Shown: in pieces, positions 54,841 to 64,000 of the stretch
Layout: every line of letters begins with the position of its first letter
Position numbering within the stretch: position 1 is the first letter of the stretch
From: Aphelocoma coerulescens
Taxonomy: Eukaryota > Chordata > Aves > Passeriformes > Corvidae
DNA length: 64,000 bases
NCBI RefSeq assembly: GCF_041296385.1
Contig: NW_027183511.1
Location: forward strand, 248,001 to 312,000
Reading direction: 5' to 3'
The notes under the pieces: generated by a model
Databases searched by the model: none
What the model was told of the DNA's origin: nothing
Seen by the model: only the letters and a program-made list of their open reading frames with translations
Program-made: the position numbers and the translations under genes

Positions 54841-55567
54841 CGAAAAGGAGACAGAGGAGTCCTGCAACATTCTTCGACTACAGGGAGAGTCCATGGGGCT
54901 TTTCCCATGGCGTCTGTCAAACGGTTGCGGGATGCAGCCCCCTTTTGATGCCAAGTTCCCGGCCACAGCACCCTCTTCCTTTTCCCCACTGGCTGAGGTA
55001 TTCGGGAGATACAGACTTCCGGAACTGCCTACTCTATGCGCCCCCCTCTAATATGCACCCCCCTCTTGGCATCGAGAAGAAAGATAAGAACCCCATTCCT
55101 AATGCTCTTAAGTCTTTGTTGCCTTGCTCTAGGTTCAGGAATTTAACACGGCCTTGATTAATCAACAGTCTCTGATGATTAGTAACAGTTCTAGAGAACT
55201 CCTAGTTTCTTCTGTTACTTCACTAGCCATAACTTCCTAGCCTTGTCTACAGGCCGATTCACACGGTCTCTTTGTAAAGACTCATCCATCTCATTCCTTT
55301 TAATCCCTCCTCTTTTTATTTGCTCTGTATTTGTCTTTACAAACCTTAATTACCATGGATTTAATTTTTTCTTCTGGAGTCTTCTTGGGTTTTGCTATTA
55401 TTTGCAGTGACATCCTTTTCTGTCCTTTTGTAGTCATTTCTGGATCAGGTAGGCATGGCTGCTAGCGGCATCCCCTTGAGCACCTGCTGAAAGAGCTGCC
55501 GCCAGCATGGTGTCACACATGGTAAAAAGATGAGAGTTGCTATAGCATATAAGAGGAGGAATCGTAT

Positions 55568-56854
55568 TCATTTAGCCCATAGCTGGCCAGTTAACCATGA
55601 AAACATGTCCCATCCCCATCCTTTCAACATTTGGACAGGTCCACGAGCTGACGTTATTTCCTTTGTTATTTGTTTGACCACTTTTCTGCTGTCATCTGCT
55701 TGCAAACAGCAGCTCGAGTCATTTAATTTCCCACAAACTCCTCCTTCTTCTGCCAACAGATAATCTAATACCATCCAATGTTGAAATACCGCTTTCCTCA
55801 TTTAAGTGGGTTGCTCAGCAAAAAGGTCAAGCGCTGTGGCTGGCTGGTTGGTAATTATTTCCGAGACAGCTTGTAACCTAATTATCTCCTTCAAATGATA
55901 AATGGGTTCCCAGGCATCTGGGATTAATTCCTTAGGTTTCCAAGGGGCTGGTCCATCGTGTTGGGTAACTTGTTCTGTTGGCCGTTCATCATTTCCCCGT
56001 TTTGGGGTGCTCCCTCCAGCCAGGGCTGCATCAGCTGACTGCTTTTCTCTAATTAAATCATCACAGATTTTGATTCCTAAGCGATTTCCCAGAACTTGTA
56101 GTAGCAAAAAGAACAACAGTCTACTAAATATACCATATCCCTGACCAGTTTGGAGGTAACCTGAGCTAAGCATGTTGGCCACAAATCCAATACTGTCCTT
56201 TCAAAGCCCGTGTTCCATTAGCAAAGGAACCTACCCATGGTCATCAATTGGTGGCTCAAAATACAGCAGGATTCCCGGGCCTAACGGTCCTCCAACAAGA
56301 GTTGCCCCACCATAAGGGTCCCAGCATTTGCATTTCCAAGCTCCCGCACAGGGTTCCCACCTACATTTACATCTGCAAGCTGCTTGGTTGGATTTGGAGC
56401 AGAACTCACTAAAAGGCTTTGAGTTCCAATCCGGTGTGGCCATTCCCACTGATAATCACAAACAACATGTCTTCTACTTGTGGAATTTTTGTGGGGACTG
56501 CTCAAAAACAGGTGGTCAAAAAAACCCCTTGTCCCTCCCCATTGCTTTACAGGCTTCCAAATATTTTTGGTAAGTGTGATAAGAACGCCTTACGCAGCTA
56601 CTGTTAGTGAGCCGAACAGGTATTTGATTGCATTTGCCTTGATATTTGGAACAATTGGAAGGAGGGCAATTGGGGGTCCAAACCCAGTTGTTCAAGCCCA
56701 GAGGGAAAGTCAATTGACAATTGCCTTTTCCTACATAGACACGCCCTATCCTATTTAGGCAATAAGTGCCTGTTGGAGAAGAATGAAGTGGCCATGAACT
56801 TCCTTCTTTGGCCCCAAATCCCATCCCACTGTGGCCCTCACATTGACCCACCAT
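55568..56854 (-). pseudogene. ERV env remnant, copy 3
   Basis: Pieces on the minus strand: SU 56,854-56,516 and 56,449-56,231, a hydrophobic and heptad region 56,182-55,802, then in the same frame after a stop TM 55,801-55,568 with [11 protein letters not shown] and CGKLNDSSCC. A 9-bp block around GGCACTTATTGCC near 56,765 is shared with copy 2 and missing in copy 1. Confidence 0.75.
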
Positions 56855-57609
56855 TTAGGTTCAGCTGGGCTAGCCAACTATGGCCACTCTTCAGATCCTC
56901 CTGGCCCTCCACAGAGCCAGCAATTGCTAAGGTTAAAAACTTTTGCTACTTCTTCTCCTAAGGCTGCAAATTGATTCTCCCACTCCTGGCCTAAACTCAG
57001 CTGACCATATCAAAGTAGAATTAGTAAGGAAAATGTTTTAATAGTGTCATCTAATTAGCTAGTCTAATTTTCCCGTTGTCTTCTGCAGCACCTATGCCAA
57101 TTGAAGACACAGAAACCACTTAACGTAACAAAATGGCCACAAGTATTAGCCCCCAAGTGAGTGGAGATTCTAGAGGAGGGATGCCTATACAGTCTATTTC
57201 ACAGACGGTCTGAAGGTAGGACTGCGGGGCTTCTTCCGATGTCGAAGCACTGCCTACTGCTCCGGCCCACTCCTGCAGAGTGTCAGTCACGGCCTCCCGG
57301 CCTTCTCCTCCAGCTGAGATGTGCAAATCTCTGAGGCTTCAGAGACCTTGACCCGAGAGTGACGGGTTCACCTGTGTTCAGCTTACTTGACGGCTGTTTC
57401 TGTCGTCAGTGACACTTGGAATGGGCCACACCATTTCACCAGCACTGGCGCTTCTTTCTACTCCTTAACTAGGATTCAATCTCCTGGTTGGATGTTAAAA
57501 GCAGCAAAGTCCAAAGGCCGGGCTTGCGCCAGCTGAGCTTCCTGTTGAAGGGGTTTCACAAGAAGCAGGATCCTGGCCACAGATGGTTTTAAAAATGCAT
57601 CACTTGCCT

Positions 57610-58162
57610 CTACCCCCCCACTAGGTGGAGACTTACCAGGGCAATTGCAAACAACGATTGAAAGGGAGATAACTGAATCTCTCTTCTGGCTTGGGCGCTC
57701 ATTCTCACCAAAGCCAATGTCCAAAGCCCTACCCATGGCATCTTGGTTTCTATTACCAGCTTCAAAAGGTGTTTATTTCTCTCTTCATTGTTTTCTACCC
57801 GAGCCGAGCTCTGGGGGTGCCAGGGCCTATGGAGGTTCCATTGTGTTCCTAAAGAAGCCAAAACCCCTTGAAGGATCTTTCCTGCAAAATGAGTTCCCCT
57901 ATCTGAATCTATTGCTTCTACAATGCTGTATCTTGGAATGATTTGTTCCAAAAATGCCTTAAGAACTGATCCTGTCATTACTGAAGTAGTTGGAAATACT
58001 TCTGGCCACCTTGCTAGCTGACATACGATTACCAGAAGATATTAAGCCTTGCCACTTGGGGCATCTCCGGAAAATCCACCTGGCATCTTTGGAAGGGCCA
58101 TGCAGCCCAAGGCCTCCCTCCTCTAGCAAGTTACTTTGTAACTTGGCTGTTGGCTTTAGCAC
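57610..58162 (-). pseudogene. ERV integrase remnant, copy 3
   Basis: Frame 57,978-57,610 has EAIDSDRGTHFAG (second catalytic Asp), PWHPQSSARVENN (Glu position) and MSAQARREIQLSPF; it ends near the C tract. Frame 58,162-57,959 covers a shifted earlier part of the core. The breaks are the same as in copies 1 and 2. Confidence 0.75.
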
Positions 58163-58939
58163 AGATCAAGCAACCTTCAACAGCTCCTTTTGCCAGTCTA
58201 AAAAGACCCCCAGCAACATACATCATGAGATAGGCTTCTGCCAATCCTCAGGAAGTGCAAGGACTCTCTTAATGGAGTTGCTTTAATATTGGTAGGGCCA
58301 AAGGTTCTGGTATCTCTTGTTTGCCATCCCTTGGAAACCAATTCTTGCCTTTTTTCTCTGCCACACGACTTTTAACTGTATGTCAAACTGCTGTGGTAGA
58401 AAAGACAGCTTCCTGGGCAGTGATGGAGTCACGGGGAGCAAAGGGGGCATCTTGGAGAGTTCTGGCAGAAGTGTGGCTTTCTGAGTTTCTTCATCCACCA
58501 AAAAGGAGACAGAGGAGTCCTGTAACATTCTTCAACTCCAGGGAGAGGCCATGGGGCTTTTGCCATGGAGTCTCTCAAATGATTGCGGGATGCAGCCCCC
58601 TTCTGATGCTAAGTTCCTGGCAACAGCACCCTCTGAGGTACTCGGGAATTACAGACTTCCGGAACTGCCTACTCTATGCCCCCCTCTAATATGCACTCCC
58701 CTTTTGGAATGGAAAAGGAAGAAAACCAAACTATTCCTAATGCTAGGAAGTCTTTGCTGCCTTGCTCTAGGTTCAGGAATTTAGCAGGGCCTTGGCTGAG
58801 CAACAGTCTCTGTTGATTAGTAACAGTTTCTAGAACGAATACTTTCTTCTGTTACTTCCCCCCCTGTAAATTCCTAGCCTTGTCTAAGGAGAGATTCACA
58901 CGGTCTCTTTGTAAAGACACATCTATCTTACTCCTTTCA

Positions 58940-61900
58940 CTCCCACACCTTCCTTGCGGTGGAACGGCTCTCCCCGGCACAGCACCTGGCACAAAACCCC
59001 CGTATACGCACACACACACCTGCACTTACCCTGCACTCCACTGCACACACACACACACACACACCTCCCGCACACTAACACCCCCTCCACATCCCCACCA
59101 TGCTACTTGCAGTGGCCCCGCCCCTGCCATCCCCACCGGCTGGCAGCACCCACTCCTCGCATGCTTCCCCATGCCTTGCATTTCCTTGCTGCCCCCTCTG
59201 TAGCCTTCCCTCAACCTGCCTTTTCTCCCCTGCCTTGCACTGACTTGCTCACCCATCCCCCACCTGACTTCCTTTCACATTCGTCTAGGTCTGGCCTCAT
59301 CTTTCCTTTTCCTTCTAGGACCCTCATTGCCTTGCCTCGCCTCGCAAAGCCACCACTTGCCTTGCCTTGCCCTTGAACCCCTCCCTTGCCTTGCATGACC
59401 TTGCTCACCCCTCCCCCACCTGGAATTCAACACCCCTTTTCAATGACATTTCTGGGCCTTGCCCTGCCCTTTCTGCTCCTCCGAGGAATCTCAAAGCTCT
59501 CAAGCATCTCCGGTGTTTCAGGATCCCATGAGAGGAAGACCAGGGGAGGACGCATGTTGCCACACTCATCTCTGTGGGCAGCCTTTGTCTGGGAGCAATC
59601 CTTGCATGTCTTGAACCTTGGAGGGGCAATTCACATTTTGCCCTTGAGCTCGGGGACCAGAAAGAGAGTTCTTTTGCATACAAGGGAAAGCAGGTAGCTC
59701 AAGTCTTTTAGGTACAGAGGAGAGATGACCCACGCGGGATCAAGGCCACACAGAGCACTTGGTCCTGGCCACTTTTGTGCACCAGCAGTCCTTGAATGTA
59801 CTTCTCACCTGCCTTGCCTGGCCTTGCCTTGGCAACACAACACTTGCCTTGCCTTGCCCTGCTAGCCCTCTGTAGCCTTGCATTCCTTTGCAGGGCCCTG
59901 CCCCGCACATGACCTGCCTACTGTTTTGCTCCAGGGCCTTGGCTTGCTGAGCCCTTCCTGTTTCTGCCTGGCCTTCCCATCAGTGGCCCTTCCTTCCTAC
60001 AGCCAGCCTTGCCTCTAACTTCTGGGCCTTCTCTTGCCTACCACTCCATTTGCTTTCCCCTCACTGCTCTGGCCTTGCCTACCTCTCCCTTGACTTGCCC
60101 ACAATTGCCTGCACTCGGTTTGCAGCGCCTTGCCTGCATGGAAGGCAAGGGAAAGAGTGGAAGGCCGGGCAAAGCAAAGCCAGCAAGTTGTAGGCAGTGC
60201 GAGGCAAGGCAGACGCAGGCAAAGGAAGCAGAGCAAGGGTACCTTAAGAAGAACTAGACAAGGCAAGGCCAAGAGACTCGGAGAGCCTTTCCTTGGGAAG
60301 GCAAGGACATAGTGCCAGTGTTGCTGGAGCAGATGTTAAGGTACCGTGGGGGGGAATAGTCCAGCAAGACATTTCTCTTCTGGCCCCTGTGCGTGTAGGG
60401 GCAATTGTTGGACATATTCAATACTGGAGGTGGATCAGTCGCTGGATGTGTTGTATTTTGGAGGAGGGGATGCCGTTTCTTTGGAGATGGGCTTGTAGTT
60501 GCTCTCTTTGGCAAGGAAGGCAGGTTTGGATGTGCACATCAGGTACTCCTAGGGATTTTAAAGGCTTTTCCCAACAGGCAGAGCTCTCTCTGGGTTCGAG
60601 CTGTTGAGCTGTCAGCGGGAATGCAAAGGCCAAGCTCTTAAGCTATTTGTCCTGGTGCCTTCAGTGTGTGAGCAGTCCCTGGTGCCGTTGCCTTTGGATC
60701 CTGATTCTGGGAGAGGGAAGGCTTAGGATGGTACCTAGAGCTGAGAAGGAGAGTGCTGAGAACAGCGTGTGTGCTGCTAGTTTGAGGGGTGCAGGTGAAG
60801 TTGTAGGCAGCAAGATCTTCCTCAGCTGGCACTGTTTTGAGCCCTGTTTTTGCCAGATGGTTTCAAGTTGGTGGGCGGAATCTGCGAGAGGGAAAAGATT
60901 TGTTTGGGCCAAAGAGGTGTGGTGTAAAGAAGAGTGTGCTCTTGGAAGGGGAAGATGAGGGCAATCTTTTTGTCCTGACACCGTTGATTTGAGTGCAGGG
61001 CCGTTTGCAAGTTGCCTCTGTCTGCCCTTGGGGTGGTTTCGAGCTGGGCCAGGTGCTTGGCCTTCTTTTGCAAGTCTGCAGCGCCATCGTGTGGTTGTTT
61101 CCATGAGCGCTGACAGTGCCCGGCAAAAAGCGCTTGGCTGGCGCGGCCCCAGTCGTGTGGAAGCAGTTGGTGGAAGAGCTCCGCTGTGCATCCTGCCTCT
61201 TGGAGACATAAAAGGATGTAACCCTGCGCGTAGCGGGGAAGCAAGACGAATCTTTTCATTGTTGGCTGAGCAGTTTCCAAGCGGCAAAAGTAAAGGCACT
61301 TTCAGCACGGCCTCTTTCTTTCAGAACCTTTTCTGTGCCATCATGAACATGCTCAACATGCCACTCGCACCCGCTGAACTGCATCAAAGGCTCTGGAGAT
61401 AGGCACTTTCCTTCAAGCTCTCTGTAGCACCCTACCCTCCACCTCTGGCGGATCCCAAAGCCCTTCCAAACATCCAGCAGCTGCACGCAGAGAACAAGTG
61501 CTAGAACAAGGCGTTGGCCTTCCTAGTCCTTTTAAAGTCTGTGAACTAGGCGAAACATTCCAGTGAGCAGCACTTTCCTTCGCAACTATATCTAGAGCAT
61601 CATCACATTCTCTCCAAGTGGGTAAGTCCACCCTTGCAGCGCAGCGTTTGCAGCCACAGTTCGGACTGAGAGATAGGCCAGGTGAGAAAGCATTTCTTGA
61701 CTATCCCTCTTCTCTGGAAGACTTGATACTCGCAGCGCGACCACGTCCACACACCTTCAGTGTGGCCAGGTTCAAGCAGCTAGAGCTCCCAGAGATGGGA
61801 GAGTCAGGAGAGAAGACGTTCCAAAAGTACCGTGTACTTACAGCAGCATTAAAACTGCACAGCAGCCTGCAGCACTGTAGACTGCGGCTTCTCCGACAGA

Positions 61901-62140
61901 CGAGCCATCCCATTGTTGCCTCTCGCAGCCTGCTTGCTAGCTGCTCTCCTGAAGAAAAGAACTAGAAGAAAAAGCCAATGCTGGGCTGCACCTTCCCCTT
62001 GCCTTACGTAAAGCCACCTAAACTCCCCGCTGCACTCTCTATTTCCCCTCTCCTTGGAAGCAACCACTGTGTTTGCTGCATCTCGAAGCCTAAAGTTAAG
62101 CGCCAGTGGTTTTGGGGATGGTTGGAAGAGGGATAAGTAG
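58940..62140. repeat. CCTTG-rich segment, copy 3
   Basis: Direct repeat of 19,534-22,740, with the CA tract at 59,007-59,062 and the strand-switch point near 60,135. No gene was recognised. Confidence 0.8.
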
Positions 62141-64000
62141 TAGCACAAGTAAGTAGTTGTCGTTGAACTTCCTCCTTCTCAGTGCTAACGTGAATTGGGC
62201 AGGCAGGCGAGTGCTAGCCACGCTCCTTTCTCAGTTTGTACGCTGCAGACACGAGTCCGGTGCTCTGCGCCTTCGTTCGGCCTCTTTAGTACCCATGTCG
62301 CTCTTTCATTCAGCCGGAGTCGAAGCGTCGTCTACTTCTCGCCCAGAGAGCACGGTGCCGGAAGAGAAATGCCCCAGCCGACTGCTTCTGCCGACACACG
62401 CCTGGTCTATGCACTTTCCCTCGCAGCGACATACAGCAGCACTTTCGGTCTTTCTTGTCGTCCAAATGGAAAGGGAAAGATTCTCTGCTATGTCCCGCCC
62501 AGAGAACAGTTTTAGGTCAACCAGCACGCCCAGAGCTTGCCCTCGACGCGTGGAAACCAGTGTTTGCACCACATTCAAGTGGTAGCCGTCTTTCCTTTAC
62601 AGGCTGCAGAGCGCCGTCACATCATGGTGCTCTCTGCACCTGCCTTCTCAGTTCCAATACCGCCGCGCACAATACAGCCTTGCAGGAAGCAAACATGCGG
62701 ATAGTCATGTCGCTCAGAAGAACGTGCCAGGACGAAAAGATGTTCTTCCTTTCTCCTCGTCGCCCATATTGTGGTGCTGTATTAAAAGCCTTGGCCAGCG
62801 AAAGGCTAATCCAGCAAGTGTTTCTCACCTGATGCATTTCGCTGAGGGAGAGCTGAGGAAAATCCTTGCACAGCACACTGCGGATGCGTGCAGTACACAT
62901 GCTGAAGAGCGGCAAAACTCAAAGCCATCGCTGGGCTTCAGTTCTGTCCAGACCGCAGAAGGCGAAGAACGAAGCAGCTGGGCACCGCGTTAACGTACTC
63001 AGTGGACCGAATTTCAAATGTCCAGCCAAAAGCTGCTTCATAAGCAGATTCAGCTGAGAATGCTCTGGCTGCTTCACAAAGTAAGGCGCAGCCGTTTCCA
63101 TTCATCACACTACCTGGCCAGAAGCAGTATCCTACACCTTCAATGCTGCAGCGTCCATGCAGCTGGAGCACACGCAGTAGGACGCGTCGAGATAGAAGGC
63201 GTTCTTCAAGTACCCCCCTCCTCCAAGCAGCCTTGAAACTGGGCACAACACACTGCGGCTCGGGAGCTTCCTTCTCAGATAGACGTGCCGTCACGTTATT
63301 CACTCTCGCAGCTCCGTTGCCCACTTGCAGCAGCTGCTACCAAAGCAAAATGCTCCAGAAGTAAAAAGCACTGCCGGGCTGTACTTTCGCCTTGCCGCAC
63401 GTGAAGCACCATAAACTGTCCGCTGTACTCTTTATTTCCCTTCTCCGCCGCATCTACCACTGTCATCTCTGCATCTCGAAGCATAAAGCTCGGCACAATT
63501 CTTCCCAGGGTAAGCTGGAAGAGAAATAGGTAGCAGCACAAGTAGCTGCAAGTGGAACTTTTGTTTTCAACTGCTAACGTGAATCCGAAAAGAAGCGAGC
63601 GGCAGCCACGCTTCTTCTTGCAGCCTGTGCGATGCGCACACCAGCTCGGTGCTCTGCGCCCTCATTCGTATGCTCTTCGTACCATGTCGCGCTTTTCATT
63701 CTGCCGGAGTCGAAGCGTCGTCTACTTCTCGCCCGGAGAGCACGGTGCCGGAAGAGAAATGCCCCAGCCGACCGCCCTTCCGAAACACACCAGGGCTATG
63801 CACTTTTCTCGCAGCGACATACAGCAGCACTTTCGGTCTTTTCTTGTCGTCCAAATGTAAGGGGAAAGATTCTCAGCAATGTCGGGCACAGAGAACAGTT
63901 TTAGGTCAACAAGCACGCCCAGAGCTTGCCCGCGACTCGTGGAAACTTGTGTTTGCACACATTCCAGTGGCAGCCCTCTTTCCTTTACAGCCTGCAGAGC
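62141..64000. repeat. Tandem array, copy 3 (runs off window)
   Basis: Unit 1 (about 62,157-63,550) and the start of unit 2 match 22,765 and 24,124 onward. The array continues past the window end, so it is not known whether another palindrome centre follows. Confidence 0.8.

Larger units (their letters stand above)
54843..58939 (-). mobile_element. Defective gamma-like ERV of the amplicon, copy 3
   Basis: 3' LTR 54,843-55,302 and 5' LTR 58,501-58,939 surround env and integrase remnants. Gene content and breaks match copies 1 and 2, so gag-pol was lost before the amplicon was duplicated. It lacks the ERVL-like LTR of copy 1. Confidence 0.8.
9706..64000. repeat. Three-copy amplicon: forward, inverted, forward
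   Basis: Copy 1 (9,706-26,146) and copy 3 (50,723 to window end) are direct; copy 2 (26,158-47,880) is inverted. Copies 1 and 2 form a palindrome with almost no spacer; copies 2 and 3 form a second one whose ends are about 2.8 kb apart (47,880-50,723). Order and orientation of CpG island, ERV, CCTTG segment and tandem array agree in all three. Confidence 0.9.

Overview
The window reads as repeat-rich vertebrate DNA, most likely from a bird and probably a songbird. The basis is three exon remnants of HYDIN (a vertebrate cilium gene) on the minus strand in the first 6.3 kb, plus a dense mix of endogenous retroviruses (ERVs) of gamma-like and alpha/beta-like type. No intact cellular gene, tRNA, rRNA or CRISPR array is visible. 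The species and chromosome cannot be read from the sequence. Dense ERVs with near-identical inverted copies would suit a sex chromosome or another low-recombination region, but that is inference.

Layout. 1-6.3 kb: a decayed HYDIN copy; one exon carries an in-frame stop and another is split by a solo LTR. 6.4-10.2 kb: a mosaic ERV with an alpha/beta-like 5' end (LTR, tRNA-Trp-like primer site, gag-like frame) and a gamma-like 3' end (RNase H, integrase, TM remnant, a different LTR). 9.7-26.15 kb: copy 1 of a large amplicon. 26.16-47.88 kb: copy 2, inverted, meeting copy 1 at a palindrome centre near 26.15 kb. 47.88-50.72 kb: a deleted ERVK-like element and unique sequence. 50.72-64.0 kb: copy 3, in the same orientation as copy 1, running off the window.

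Each amplicon copy holds, in order: low-copy sequence without a recognised gene, a CpG island with a TATA-like and a YY1-like motif, a defective gamma-like ERV that keeps integrase and env remnants between two LTRs, a CCTTG-rich segment with a CA microsatellite, and a tandem array of units of about 1.39 kb that ends at the palindrome centre. Where compared by eye the copies look about 97-99% identical. They are told apart by later insertions: an ERVL-like solo LTR only in copy 1, a 10.1-kb nearly complete gamma-like provirus only in copy 2, and an ERVK-like LTR in copies 1 and 2 but not 3.

The 10.1-kb provirus (36,748-46,847, minus strand) is the best-preserved element. It has paired LTRs about 3% apart, a tRNA-Pro-like primer site, gag and pol in one frame across a UAG codon, and env with CWVC and Cys-X7-CysCys motifs. 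Each gene is broken by point stops or frameshifts. The main interest of the window is its structure: a palindromic, CpG-island-bearing amplicon whose history can be ordered by filled and empty ERV sites, with signs of gene conversion between copies.
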